DNA of 64,000 nt from JBDOQU01 sp039839375 (lineage in GTDB: Bacteria > Pseudomonadota > Alphaproteobacteria > DSM-16000 > Inquilinaceae): positions 170,766 to 234,765 of the forward strand of contig NZ_JBDOQU010000007.1 of the NCBI RefSeq assembly GCF_039839375.1. Direction: 5' to 3'. Shown piece by piece: positions 16,217 through 26,159 of the stretch. How positions within the stretch are numbered: the stretch's first letter is position 1; the number at the start of each line of letters is the position of its first letter. A model generated the notes under the pieces. The model was not told the origin of the DNA. It was given only the letters and a program-made list of their open reading frames with translations, and made no database searches. The position numbers and the translations under genes were made by a program.

Positions 16217-17550
16217 CAGGCGGTCTCCGCGTTTTCCATCCAGGTCCGCACCAGGGCGGCGAATTCCTCCCGCACCGCGTCGACCCGGACCTCCTCCAGC
16301 GCGTCCTGGACGAACGCCTCGACCAGGAGGGAACGGGCTTCCTTCTCACCGATGCCGCGGGCGCGCAGGTAGAACAGCGCCTCGGCGTCGATCTCGCCCA
16401 CCGTCGCGCCGTGGCTGCATTTCACGTCGTCGGCGTAGATCTCAAGCTCCGGCTTGGAGTCGATCTCCGCCTCCCGCGACAGCAGCAGCGCACGGTTGAG
16501 CTGGTAGCCGTCCGTCCGCTGGGCGTCGCGGCGGACGATGATCTTGCCCTGGAAGACGCCCCGCGCCTTGCCGTCCAGCACGCCCTTGTAGACTTCCCGG
16601 CTGGTGCCGTCTGGCATGGCGTGGTCGATCAGCGTCGTGGTGTCCATATGCTGCCGGCGGCGGCCCAGATAGGCGCCGGAGAGGCGGCAATCCGCGCCGG
16701 TTCCGTCCAGCCGGGCGTAGATGTCGTTGCGCGCCAGCCCCGCCCCGTCGGACAGGATGAAGCTGTCATAGGTGGCATCCTTGGCCACATGCACGAAGAC
16801 GGTGGAGAGGTGAAACGCGGCCTCGCCCTCGCTCTGGCGCTTGTAGTGATGGATATGCGCCCCTTCCCCGACGGTAATCTCAGTGACGCCGTTGGCGAAA
16901 TAGGTTTGGCCGTCCGGCCCGCGATGGTCTTCCACGACCGTCGCCTGGCTGGCTTCCTCCGCCACGATCAGGAGGCGCGGATGATGGGAGACGGGATCGC
17001 CTTCATGGTCGGTGATGAAGAGGACCCGTATCGGCGCGTCGACGGTCACGCCGCGCGGGACGCGCAGCGCCAGCCCGTCGGTCAGGAGAGCATCGTTCAG
17101 ATCGCGGAACGGCCGGTCCGGCAGGTCGGCCAGGCGCCCCAAATGATCGGCGACGAAGCCGTCGCCGGACTCCAGCCCGGCGGCCAGGCTTTCGATCCGC
17201 GCACCTTCCGGCAACGCGCCCAGCGCCGACAGATCGGCGCGGAAACGGCCATTGACGAAGACCACCAGATGATCGTCGCCGGTAACGGCCGCCACCAGTT
17301 CCGCCGCGCGGGGGGAAAGGGCATCAGCGGCCGGCGTCGGCTGGAATTCGACCTTCGCCAGGGCGCGGAGGTCGGTATATTTCCACGCCTCCACCTTCCG
17401 GCTGGGGATGCCCGCATTCTCGAACCGGGACAGCCCTTCCTCCCGGCGCGCGCGGACCCAGTCGCGGCCATGGCCCGGAAGGGTCTGCGCGACCTCACGG
17501 TACCGCTCCGAATAGGGCGTCTTGGGAACGACGGAGAGGGTCGGCATCAC
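16216..17550 (-). CDS. sufD: Fe-S assembly scaffold subunit SufD
   Basis: The 444-residue product has the SufB/SufD beta-helix core (about 150-400), with SCHGATVGEID-like CSHGATVGE near its C-terminus, the conserved His-containing segment of SufD. It pairs with SufB and SufC in the SufBC2D scaffold. It starts within the end of sufC (four-base overlap), so the two are translationally coupled. Confidence 0.95.
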   Translation of the reverse strand: MMPTLSVVPKTPYSERYREVAQTLPGHGRDWVRARREEGLSRFENAGIPSRKVEAWKYTDLRALAKVEFQPTPAADALSPRAAELVAAVTGDDHLVVFVNGRFRADLSALGALPEGARIESLAAGLESGDGFVADHLGRLADLPDRPFRDLNDALLTDGLALRVPRGVTVDAPIRVLFITDHEGDPVSHHPRLLIVAEEASQATVVEDHRGPDGQTYFANGVTEITVGEGAHIHHYKRQSEGEAAFHLSTVFVHVAKDATYDSFILSDGAGLARNDIYARLDGTGADCRLSGAYLGRRRQHMDTTTLIDHAMPDGTSREVYKGVLDGKARGVFQGKIIVRRDAQRTDGYQLNRALLLSREAEIDSKPELEIYADDVKCSHGATVGEIDAEALFYLRARGIGEKEARSLLVEAFVQDALEEVRVDAVREEFAALVRTWMENAETA

Positions 17551-18296
17551 GCGGCCTCCGGCGCCACGCCCGCATAACCTTCCGCCTCAAGCCTGTGCGC
17601 CAGTTCCGGCCCGCCGGACGCGACGATGCGGCCGCCGGCCAAGACATGGACATGGTCGGGCACGATATAGTCCAGCAGGCGCTGGTAGTGGGTGATGACC
17701 AGGGCGGCGTTGTCAGGCGTCTTCAGCCCGTTCACGCCGTCGGCGACGATCTTCAGCGCGTCGATGTCCAGGCCGCTGTCGGTTTCATCCAGCACCGCCA
17801 GCCTGGGCTCAAGGAGGGCCATCTGGAGAATCTCGTTGCGCTTCTTCTCCCCGCCGGAGAAGCCGACATTGACCGCGCGCTTCATCATCTCCGGATCGAT
17901 GCCCAGCGACTTCGTCTTCTCCCGCATCAGCTTCACGAACTTCATCGGGTCCAGCTCTTCCTCGCCGCGATGCTTGCGGTGGGCGTTGAGCGCCGTGCGC
18001 AGGAAGGTGGTGGTGCCGACGCCGCCGATCTCAAGCGGATACTGGAAGGCCAGGAACACGCCCTCTCGGGAGCGTTCTTCCGGCTCCATCTCCAGCAGAT
18101 CCTTGCCGTCGAATGATATCGACCCGCCGGTGACCTCATAGCCGTCGCGCCCGGCGATGACGTAGGAAAGGGTGCTCTTGCCCGAACCGTTGGGGCCCAT
18201 GATGGCATGGACCTCCCCCGCCTTGATGGTCAGGCTGACGCCCTTCAGGATTTCCTTGCCGTCGACGGCGACCTTCAGATCCTTGATCTCAAGCAT
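17547..18296 (-). CDS. sufC: Fe-S assembly ATPase SufC
   Basis: The 249-residue ABC-type ATPase has Walker A GPNGSGKST, signature SGGEKKRNE and Walker B LAVLDETDSGLD, where the D-E-T-D-S-G-L-D form is specific for SufC. It drives conformational change in SufBD. It is separated from sufB by 99 bases that contain a stable hairpin at 18367-18386. Confidence 0.97.
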   Translation of the reverse strand: MLEIKDLKVAVDGKEILKGVSLTIKAGEVHAIMGPNGSGKSTLSYVIAGRDGYEVTGGSISFDGKDLLEMEPEERSREGVFLAFQYPLEIGGVGTTTFLRTALNAHRKHRGEEELDPMKFVKLMREKTKSLGIDPEMMKRAVNVGFSGGEKKRNEILQMALLEPRLAVLDETDSGLDIDALKIVADGVNGLKTPDNAALVITHYQRLLDYIVPDHVHVLAGGRIVASGGPELAHRLEAEGYAGVAPEAA

Positions 18297-18366
18297 TCGT
18301 CATTCTTCCCAAACTCTCGATCACCGCGTGCGCGGCGTTTTTCTTCCGATGTCATCATTTGTCATC

Positions 18367-18386
18367 ATTCGCCGTTCTCGGCGAAT
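18367..18386. promoter_or_regulatory. Intercistronic hairpin between sufB and sufC
   Basis: ATTCGCCG and CGGCGAAT make an 8-bp perfect stem around TTCT, 10 bases after the sufB stop on the transcript. There is no U-tract, so it is more likely an mRNA stability or processing element than a terminator. Confidence 0.45.
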
Positions 18387-18395
18387 GGACGGGGC

Positions 18396-19853
<1,458 letters not shown>

Positions 19854-20503
19854 GACAGCTCCTCACTCAAGTTCACCGTCTACCGATTAACCAAGCTGCG
19901 CGCTCAGGTAATTGACCAGTTTCCGATCGTCCGGCGATCGGAGCCGCCGAGGCTGTCACCTCACATTGTGCGGCAGATAGACGATAGATAGGACGCTTCC
20001 GGCTTTATGCCAGGGGCTCTCCCACCCCCTTTATGCCTTTTCACGCCCGGAAATCCCGGAATACCGGCCGAAGTTCTATCATGGGGCGGATGGCACAAAA
20101 ACCCTTTTGTTTCTAGGTCTTTGAGCTCGGGGGAGCGGGTAGCGCCGATGGATGAGCGTCAACCCTGATATGTCCTACTGTCATGGTAGGTTTATTTGGG
20201 GAAAATTCGTCATGCCGGACTTGATCAAGCACCCATGCAGCGTCGAAGAAGCCCAGGCTTCGATCACGTTTGCGCCGCCGGCGAAGCGGCGACGGCCCAT
20301 GGATTCCCAATCAAGTCGGGAATGACCAACAAGGGAGCCTCATGGTGAGCCTGTCGAACCATGTGGCCCCGCATCCTTCGACAAGCTCAGGATAAGGACA
20401 ACTTTCGAACGTCATGCGGGACGTGATCCGGCATAGTGGGGCATCAGCGGCGGGCGAAACGGAGAACGCCGAAATCCCGGGTTCAAAGCGAAAGGAGCAC
20501 GCA
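19854..20503. other. Intergenic region with dispersed repeats
   Basis: Between divergent sufB and VOC genes. The first 130 bases next to sufB must carry the suf promoter; no motif is convincing. From 20208 to about 20395 the region is made of diverged copies of repeat modules C (CATGCCGGACTTGATC), B (20294-20330) and A (20341-20395). No additional gene is seen. Confidence 0.65.
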
Positions 20504-20977
20504 ATGCAGAAGAACACGATCTGCCTCTGGTTCGACAAGGACGCCGAGGACGCCGCCCGCTTCTATGCCGAGACCTTTCCCGACAGCGCGGTGGGAGCCG
20601 TATGCCGGGCGCCCGGCGACTACCCGTCCGGCGAGGAAGGCGACGTGCTGACGGTCGAATTCACGGTTGCGGGCATTCCTTGCCTTGGCCTCAACGGAGG
20701 CCCTCAGTTCAAGCACAGCGAAGCCTTCTCGTTCCAGATCTCCACCGACGATCAGGAGGAGACCGACCGCTACTGGAACGCCATCGTGGGCAATGGCGGG
20801 CAGGAGAGCGCGTGCGGCTGGTGCAAGGACAAATGGGGGATTTCCTGGCAGATCACGCCGCGCGTGCTGATGGACGCGCTGGCGGCTGGCGGCGGCGAAG
20901 CAAAGCGCGCGTTCGACGCCATGATGACCATGGGGAAGATCGATATCGCCGCGATCGAGGCGGCGCGGCGCGGCTGA
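20504..20977 (+). CDS. VOC superfamily protein (PhnB-like)
   Basis: The 157-residue product starts at the ATG at 20504, six bases after AAAGGAG; the longer frame from 20414 codes repeat sequence and is rejected. CLWFDKDAEDAARFY at the N-terminus, SEAFSFQI in the middle and CGWCKDKWGISWQI near the C-terminus are hallmarks of the PhnB/3-demethylubiquinone-methyltransferase-like branch of the VOC superfamily. Real activities of this branch are mostly unknown. It stands alone, in the opposite direction, between the two halves of the Fe-S locus. Confidence 0.88.
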   Translation: MQKNTICLWFDKDAEDAARFYAETFPDSAVGAVCRAPGDYPSGEEGDVLTVEFTVAGIPCLGLNGGPQFKHSEAFSFQISTDDQEETDRYWNAIVGNGGQESACGWCKDKWGISWQITPRVLMDALAAGGGEAKRAFDAMMTMGKIDIAAIEAARRG

Positions 20978-21002
20978 CGCTCTGAATGAAGTCCAAAATC
21001 GT

Positions 21003-21120
21003 CGTCATGCCGGACCCGATCCGACATCCATGCGGTATTGATGGCAGGGCCGTGCCCGGTTTTGCACCGCCCAGCGAAACGGTGGCGGCCCATGGATTCC
21101 GGATCAAGTCGGGAATGACC
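21003..21120. repeat. Dispersed palindromic repeat (modules C and B)
   Basis: A diverged module C (GTCATGCCGGACCCGATCC) at 21003-21031 and a module B copy in reverse orientation at 21088-21120 frame a GC-rich spacer. The same order and orientation occur at 20208-20330 and 52210-52295. Confidence 0.7.
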
Positions 21121-21133
21121 AACAAAGGTGTCG

Positions 21134-21460
21134 TTACATCATGTTGTTGGTGCCGGCCGGGAGGGTCACGGTCAGCCCGTCCAGGTCCTCCGTCACGATG
21201 ATCTGGCAGCCCAGACGGGAGGTTTTGGTGAGGCCGAAGGCGAGGTCCAGCATGTCTTCCTCATCCTCCTTGATCTCGTCCAGCTTCTGGAACCAGGAAG
21301 GATCGACGATGACATGGCAGGTGGAGCAGGCGAGCGAGCCTTCGCACGCGCCCTCGATGTCGATGTCGTTCTCATGCGCGACCTCGAGCAGCGATAGGCC
21401 CACGGGAGCCTCGATCTCGTGCCGTGTGCCGTCCGGATCGATGAAAATGATGCGCGGCAT
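21134..21460 (-). CDS. fdx: Adrenodoxin-type [2Fe-2S] ferredoxin
   Basis: The 108-residue product has the vertebrate/bacterial Isc-type cysteine pattern C-x5-C-x2-C (Cys39, 45, 48) and a distal Cys85, in the context EGACEGSLACSTCHV. Such ferredoxins give electrons for Fe-S assembly. It lies 38 bases after the second desulfurase gene and probably ends the cysE-iscR operon. Confidence 0.95.
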   Translation of the reverse strand: MPRIIFIDPDGTRHEIEAPVGLSLLEVAHENDIDIEGACEGSLACSTCHVIVDPSWFQKLDEIKEDEEDMLDLAFGLTKTSRLGCQIIVTEDLDGLTVTLPAGTNNMM

Positions 21461-21498
21461 GTCGCCAGTGACCTCGAATTTCCTGAAGCAGCGGTGTT

Positions 21499-22674
21499 CT
21501 AGCGAAGGATGGCGGCCGACGCCAGCGGCGCATCCCCCGGTGGCGTCCCGCCCGGCGCTTGGGTGCGTTGCGCCAGCGCGGCGGCGGCCAGCCGGCGGGC
21601 GGCTTCCAGGGCGGCGGCCTTTTCGGTCGTTCGGCCGAAGCTGAGACGCAGCGTCGCAGCCGATTCGACGGGCGGCAGGCCCATCGCGGCCAGGACATGG
21701 GACGGTTCCCGCCTTTCGCTACCGCAGGCGGAGCCGGTGGAGGCCGCGATCTCCGGCAGATCCAGCAGCAGATCCTCCGCCGAAACACCGGGGAGCCGGA
21801 GCGAGAGGATATGCGGCACGCGCGGCGCGCGCTCTCCATGGACGACCGCGTCGGGAATCAGACGCCCGATCTCCGCCAGGAAAACCTCACGGATATCGCC
21901 AAGATCGGATATGAGCCGCGCCGCTTCGCCCAACCCGACCGCCAGCGGAACCGGCATGGTGCCGGCCCGCAAGCCCCTCTGCTGGCCGCCGCCGACGATC
22001 AGCGGTTCCAGCCCCAATGGCGGGCTGGAGCGGACATAAAGCGCGCCGACGCCCTGCGGGCCGCCGATCTTGTGGCCGGAGAGGCTGAGTAGATCGATCC
22101 CCAACGCGCCGACATCGAGATTCATCCGGCCATAGGCCTGGCTGGCGTCGGTGTGGAAGAGAGCGCCCGCCGCCTTCGCGATCGCCGCCAATTCGCGGAG
22201 CGGCTGGATCACGCCCGTCTCATTGTTCGCGGCCATGACGCTGACGATGGCGGTGCGGCTGTCGACCGCGGCGGCGAGCGCGGCGGGGTCGACCAGCCCG
22301 TCGCCATCGACCGGCAGGAGGGTCAGGCGGAAGCCGTCGCGTTCCAGCAGCCGGGCGCTTTCCAGCACGCTGGAATGTTCCGTGGCGACCGTCACTACGC
22401 CGTTGCGTCCCCCGCTGCGCGCCGCCATGGCCGCGCCCCGGAGCGCCAGATTGTTTGCCTCCGTCGCGCCGGAGGTCAGGACGATCGACGCGCCGTCGAC
22501 GCCGATAGGGGCCGCGATCAGCGCGCAGGCGCGCCGCACGGCAGCGGCTGCCTCGGCGCCGGCGGCATGGCCTGCGTGGGGATTTGCCGCGCCGAACCAG
22601 GGCAGCATGGCCTCCAGCACCTGGGGCGAGACCGGGGTCGTCGCTGCGTGGTCGAGATAGATTGCCTGGGCCAT
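21499..22674 (-). CDS. Cysteine desulfurase paralogue (NifS/IscS-like)
   Basis: The 391-residue product starts at the ATG at 22674. It has the PLP Lys202 in SGHKIGGPQG and the active-loop Cys317 in STGSACGSE. The loop differs from the canonical SSGSACSSG of its tandem neighbour, and the two proteins are clearly diverged, so this is not a recent duplication. The long in-frame extension to 23319 overlaps the neighbour gene and is a shadow. Its job may be a specialised sulfur route such as tRNA thiolation with MnmA (inference). Confidence 0.92.
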   Translation of the reverse strand: MAQAIYLDHAATTPVSPQVLEAMLPWFGAANPHAGHAAGAEAAAAVRRACALIAAPIGVDGASIVLTSGATEANNLALRGAAMAARSGGRNGVVTVATEHSSVLESARLLERDGFRLTLLPVDGDGLVDPAALAAAVDSRTAIVSVMAANNETGVIQPLRELAAIAKAAGALFHTDASQAYGRMNLDVGALGIDLLSLSGHKIGGPQGVGALYVRSSPPLGLEPLIVGGGQQRGLRAGTMPVPLAVGLGEAARLISDLGDIREVFLAEIGRLIPDAVVHGERAPRVPHILSLRLPGVSAEDLLLDLPEIAASTGSACGSERREPSHVLAAMGLPPVESAATLRLSFGRTTEKAAALEAARRLAAAALAQRTQAPGGTPPGDAPLASAAILR

Positions 22675-22685
22675 GATTGGGGAGG

Positions 22686-23804
22686 TCAGGCGGCGGCGCT
22701 GGACCGGTGGGCGGCGCGCTGGCGCAGCGTGATCCAGGCCTCCACGAACCGTTCGATATCGCCCGGCCGGGTCGTCCAGCCGAGGCTGACGCGGAGCGCC
22801 GTCTCCGCCTCCGCGCGGTCGATTCCGAGGGCGGCCAGCACATGGCTGGCGGCGACCTTGCCCGAGGAGCAGGCCGACCCGGAGGAGATTGCGATGCCGG
22901 CCAGGTCGAAGCCCATGATCTGGGTTTCCGCCGGGACGCCAGGCATGGTCAGGCAGGAGGTGTTGGGCAGGCGCGGAGCGCCTTCCCCGAAAACCCGAAC
23001 CGTGGGGCAGGCCGCTCGGATGCGGCTTTCCATCGCGTCGCGCAGGCGGGAGAGCGCAGCGAAGCCGTCGAGCCCGGCCAAAGCGGCGGCAGCGGCCGCG
23101 CCCAGACCGGCGATGCCGGCGACATTCTCCGTGCCCGCGCGACGGCGACGTTCCTGCCCGCCGCCCTTGAGAAGGCGCGGCGCGGCGACGCCTTCGCGCA
23201 CGACCAGCGCGCCGACGCCCTGCGGGCCGCCGAACTTGTGGGCGGAGAGGGTCAGGTAGTCGACACCGAGCGCCATGAAATCGACCGGGAACTTGCCGAC
23301 CGCCTGGGCGGCGTCGCAATGGAAGAGAGCGCCGTGGCGGCGGGCGATCCCGGCCAGTTCGGCGATCGGCTGGATCGTCCCGATCTCATTGTTCGCCAGC
23401 ATGACCGACACCAGCGCCGGCCGCTCTCCGACCGTCAGCGCCGCGTCCAGCGTGGCCGGGTCGAGCAGCCCGTCGGGGCCGACGGCGAGGGTTTCCGCTG
23501 CGTCGGGAACGGCAAGGACGCTGTCATGCTCGATGGCGGAGATCAGGATCCTCGGACGGTCACAGCCGGAGAGGATCGCGTTGTTGGCCTCCGTCGCGCC
23601 GGCGGTGAAGACGATCGCGGCGGCGGGAGCGCCGACCAGCGCGGCCACGGCCTTGCGGGCATCCTCAACGATCCGGCGGGCATCGCGGCCGAAACGGTGG
23701 ACCGAGGACGGGTTGCCGACATGGTCGAGCGCGGCGACCATCGCCGCCTTCGCTTCCGGCCTCAGCGGCGCGGTGGCGTTGTGGTCGAGATAGAGAGGGG
23801 TCAT
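22686..23804 (-). CDS. iscS: Cysteine desulfurase (IscS/NifS group I)
   Basis: The 372-residue PLP enzyme has Lys190 in SAHKFGGPQG and Cys312 in SSGSACSSGK, the long flexible group I loop. It overlaps the iscR stop by four bases, so it is coupled to the regulator, the classic iscR-iscS order. No iscU follows; the scaffold role falls to sufBCD downstream, an arrangement usual for alphaproteobacteria. The IscS symbol reflects group membership only. Confidence 0.92.
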   Translation of the reverse strand: MTPLYLDHNATAPLRPEAKAAMVAALDHVGNPSSVHRFGRDARRIVEDARKAVAALVGAPAAAIVFTAGATEANNAILSGCDRPRILISAIEHDSVLAVPDAAETLAVGPDGLLDPATLDAALTVGERPALVSVMLANNEIGTIQPIAELAGIARRHGALFHCDAAQAVGKFPVDFMALGVDYLTLSAHKFGGPQGVGALVVREGVAAPRLLKGGGQERRRRAGTENVAGIAGLGAAAAAALAGLDGFAALSRLRDAMESRIRAACPTVRVFGEGAPRLPNTSCLTMPGVPAETQIMGFDLAGIAISSGSACSSGKVAASHVLAALGIDRAEAETALRVSLGWTTRPGDIERFVEAWITLRQRAAHRSSAAA

Positions 23805-24301
23805 TCAGCCGCCGCGGGCGGCGCGTCCCGCACCTCCAGCGGAGTGGCCGTGTTCGGAGTCGGGGACATGAAGAGCTGACGCCGGCCGAGCACCCGGCGG
23901 CGGACCACATCCTCCAGAGATACCGAACTCAGATAGAGGTGGATCTGGTTGCCCAGCTCCTCCCACAGATCATGGGTGAGGCAGCGGCTCTTGTCCGAAA
24001 GGCAGCCGGCGGCGGAATGGGGTTCACAACGGGTGGCGCGCACCGGCTCGTCCACCGCAAGGATGATGTCGGAGATGCGGAGCATGTCGACCGAGCGGCC
24101 GAGCAGATAGCCGCCGCCCGGCCCCCGGACGCTCCTGACCAGCCCGCCGCGCCGCAGCTTGGCGAAAAGCTGTTCGAGATAGGAGAGCGAGATCTCCTGC
24201 CGGCTCGCGATGTCGGCGAGCGCGACCGGCGACCCGTCGCTGTAGCGGGCGAGATCGACCATCGCCATCACGGCGTAACGTCCCTTGGTGCTCAACCTCA
24301 T
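23801..24301 (-). CDS. iscR: Rrf2 family Fe-S regulator IscR
   Basis: From the ATG at 24301 the 166-residue product begins MRLSTKGRYAVMAM, the standard IscR start; an 11-residue extension to 24334 is unlikely. It has a winged helix-turn-helix and the three cluster-binding cysteines Cys92, Cys100 and Cys107 followed by LTHDLW. IscR with a [2Fe-2S] cluster represses Fe-S genes and relieves when clusters are scarce. It is likely cotranscribed with cysE (47-base gap) and controls the desulfurases and probably suf. Confidence 0.94.
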   Translation of the reverse strand: MRLSTKGRYAVMAMVDLARYSDGSPVALADIASRQEISLSYLEQLFAKLRRGGLVRSVRGPGGGYLLGRSVDMLRISDIILAVDEPVRATRCEPHSAAGCLSDKSRCLTHDLWEELGNQIHLYLSSVSLEDVVRRRVLGRRQLFMSPTPNTATPLEVRDAPPAAAE

Positions 24302-24348
24302 CGCATATGCTCCTTCGAAGCCCCGACCGGGCATTCAGCATCGGGCGT

Positions 24349-25113
24349 TCAGCAATCGCCTCGGGAGGACGCGGCCGTCTCCGCGGCGATCTTCTCCTCC
24401 CCGTCCGTCGGGGACAGATCGTCCAGGGGAGAAGCGTCGCCGGCATGGGTCGTCTCCAACTCCTCCACGCGCCGGCGCAGATGCGTCACCTCGTTCATCA
24501 GCCCGCGCAGAGCGCGCGCGACCGGATCCGGCAAATCCTCGCACGGGGTGCCGTAGGCGACGAATTTCGGCTGTTCGGTGCGGTCGCGCGGCGCCACCAC
24601 CCTGGCCGGAATGCCGACGACGGTGACGCCCGGCGGCACCTCCTTGACCACCACGGCGTTCGATCCGATGCGGGCGTTCGCGCCGACCGTGAACGGCCCC
24701 AGCACCTTTGCGCCGGCGCCGACGATGACGCCGTCGCCCAGCGTCGGGTGGCGCTTTCCGGGATCGAGGGTCGTGCCGCCCAGCGTGACGCCCTGATAGA
24801 GGGTGACGTCCTGTCCGATCTCCGCCGTTTCGCCGATCACGACGCCTGTGCCGTGGTCGATGAAGAAGCGGCGGCCGATCCGCGCGCCGGGATGAATCTC
24901 GATCCCGGTGACGATGCGCGCCAGATAGGAGAGGAAGACCGCCAGGGTCCGCCAGTCCCGCACCCAGAGGGCGTGGGCCGCGCGATATGCCAGGATCGCA
25001 TGGAGGCCCGGATAGGTCAGGAAGACCGCCACCCGGGACCGCGCGGCGGGATCGCGCCGCATCACGCTGTCGATATCTTCGTGAAGGCGCTTGAACACGC
25101 GGATTATCCCCAT
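24349..25113 (-). CDS. cysE: Serine O-acetyltransferase CysE
   Basis: The 254-residue product has the left-handed hexapeptide-repeat helix (about 75-190) with DHGTGVVIGETA and GVTLGGTT, the serine and acetyl-CoA sites. It makes O-acetylserine, the precursor of cysteine, which the desulfurases encoded downstream consume. The N-terminal helical domain is short, as in the smaller bacterial class. The C-terminus (200-254) is an Arg/Glu-rich helix followed by a disordered tail. Confidence 0.94.
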   Translation of the reverse strand: MGIIRVFKRLHEDIDSVMRRDPAARSRVAVFLTYPGLHAILAYRAAHALWVRDWRTLAVFLSYLARIVTGIEIHPGARIGRRFFIDHGTGVVIGETAEIGQDVTLYQGVTLGGTTLDPGKRHPTLGDGVIVGAGAKVLGPFTVGANARIGSNAVVVKEVPPGVTVVGIPARVVAPRDRTEQPKFVAYGTPCEDLPDPVARALRGLMNEVTHLRRRVEELETTHAGDASPLDDLSPTDGEEKIAAETAASSRGDC

Positions 25114-25360
25114 GATATATAAGGCGATTTGAACAGGCCTTTTCGGGGTGCGGAAATGCCCGCAAAAAACCCGGATCGGCCGATCGCGCGGTGGACAATG
25201 CTCAAGCGTTATATAGATGACCCCTGGCGACGGTCAAGAATTCGACGCCGAGTTTTCTTGCCGACGCCATGCAAAACCTACTAATGAAGTCGGCTATTGC
25301 GCGAGCCCCCGACCCCGCCATGCGACGGGTCGTTTTCCCGTTTGAGGATTCGAAAGAGAC

Positions 25361-26026
25361 ATGCCCGAAGTGATCTTCAACGGCCCGGAGGGCCGGCTTG
25401 AGGGACGGTATCATCACAGCAAGCGTCCCAACGCGCCGGTCGCGTTGCTGCTGCACCCCCACCCGCAGCATGGCGGGACGATGAACAACAAGCTGGTCTA
25501 CACGCTGTTCCAGGCGTTCACGAAACGGGGCTTCTGCGCGCTGCGCTTCAACTTCCGGGGCGTCGGCCGCAGCCAGGGCGTCTTCGACCGGGGCGAGGGC
25601 GAGCTTTCGGACGCCGCCTCCGCGCTGGACTGGCTGCAGGCGACCAACCCGAACGCCGCCGGCTGCTGGGTCGGCGGCTTCTCCTTCGGGGCGTGGATCG
25701 GCATGCAGCTCCTGATGCGCCGGCCGGAGATCGACAGCTTCATCTCCCTCGCCCCGCCGGCCAACATGTTCGATTTCAGCTTCCTGGCCCCCTGCCCGTC
25801 CTCCGGCCTGGTCGTGGCGGGCGACAAGGACGAGGTGGTGCCTCATGAATCGGTCCAGAAGCTGGTCAACAAGCTGCGCCAGCAGAAGGACATCGTGATC
25901 GACCACCGGGTGATTCCCGGCGCCAACCATTTCTTCCACCACAGGATGGACGAGCTGGTGGGCCATATCGACGATTACCTGGACACGGCCCTGGCCGCGC
26001 GCCGGCAGGCGGCGGTGGCGGAGTAG
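25361..26026 (+). CDS. Alpha/beta hydrolase
   Basis: The 221-residue cytoplasmic protein has the N-terminal HPHPQHGGTMNNK loop, the nucleophile elbow GGFSFGA (Ser near residue 108), an acid in GDKDEVVP and the catalytic His in GANHFFHHR. This is the small alphaproteobacterial hydrolase group related to YpfH/dienelactone hydrolases; its substrate is unknown. It stands alone, preceded by 247 bases shared with divergent cysE, and followed by an imperfect hairpin at 26031-26064. Confidence 0.9.
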   Translation: MPEVIFNGPEGRLEGRYHHSKRPNAPVALLLHPHPQHGGTMNNKLVYTLFQAFTKRGFCALRFNFRGVGRSQGVFDRGEGELSDAASALDWLQATNPNAAGCWVGGFSFGAWIGMQLLMRRPEIDSFISLAPPANMFDFSFLAPCPSSGLVVAGDKDEVVPHESVQKLVNKLRQQKDIVIDHRVIPGANHFFHHRMDELVGHIDDYLDTALAARRQAAVAE

Positions 26027-26030
26027 GATA

Positions 26031-26064
26031 GAGCCTAATCCTGACTGTCAGGAATCATAGGCTC
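26031..26064. terminator. Hairpin after the hydrolase gene
   Basis: GAGCCTA (26031-26037) pairs with TAGGCTC (26058-26064) and encloses the palindrome TCCTGACTGTCAGGA (26039-26053). No T-tract follows. It may be a weak terminator. It also holds the 14-mer TGACTGTCAGGAAT, which recurs inverted at 63916-63929. Confidence 0.45.
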
Positions 26065-26079
26065 GGACCAGCACGGAGA

Positions 26080-26115
26080 AACATGTTCAACGAATTTCAA
26101 TTTCGTTGAACATGT
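26080..26115 (+). promoter_or_regulatory. Hairpin 1 in the leader of the nucleotidyltransferase gene
   Basis: ACATGTTCAACGAA (26081-26094) and its exact complement (26102-26115) make a 14-bp perfect stem with a 7-base loop. The right arm shares 26109-26115 with hairpin 2, so in RNA the two cannot form together. It could equally be a DNA operator because its core ACATGT recurs three times in the leader. Confidence 0.6.
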
Positions 26116-26159
26116 GCGATGCTCAACAAAGAAGGAAATTGTTGAGCATCGCACATGTT
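26109..26159 (+). promoter_or_regulatory. Hairpin 2 covering the start codon of the nucleotidyltransferase gene
   Basis: A 21-bp perfect inverted repeat (26109-26129 with 26139-26159) encloses a 9-base loop that contains GAAGGA, a ribosome-binding-like sequence. The ATG at 26155 lies inside the right arm. If transcribed, this structure should block translation unless hairpin 1 forms instead. Confidence 0.65.

Noticed and set aside
19854..19990. IscR box in front of sufB
   Set aside because: I searched the sufB leader for an inverted GTCAA-type or classical IscR motif; only weak partial matches exist, not enough to call a site.
22686..23319. N-terminal extension of the second desulfurase to 23319
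   Set aside because: The extension reads the neighbouring desulfurase gene in the wrong phase; the family start MAQAIYLDHAATT is at 22674.
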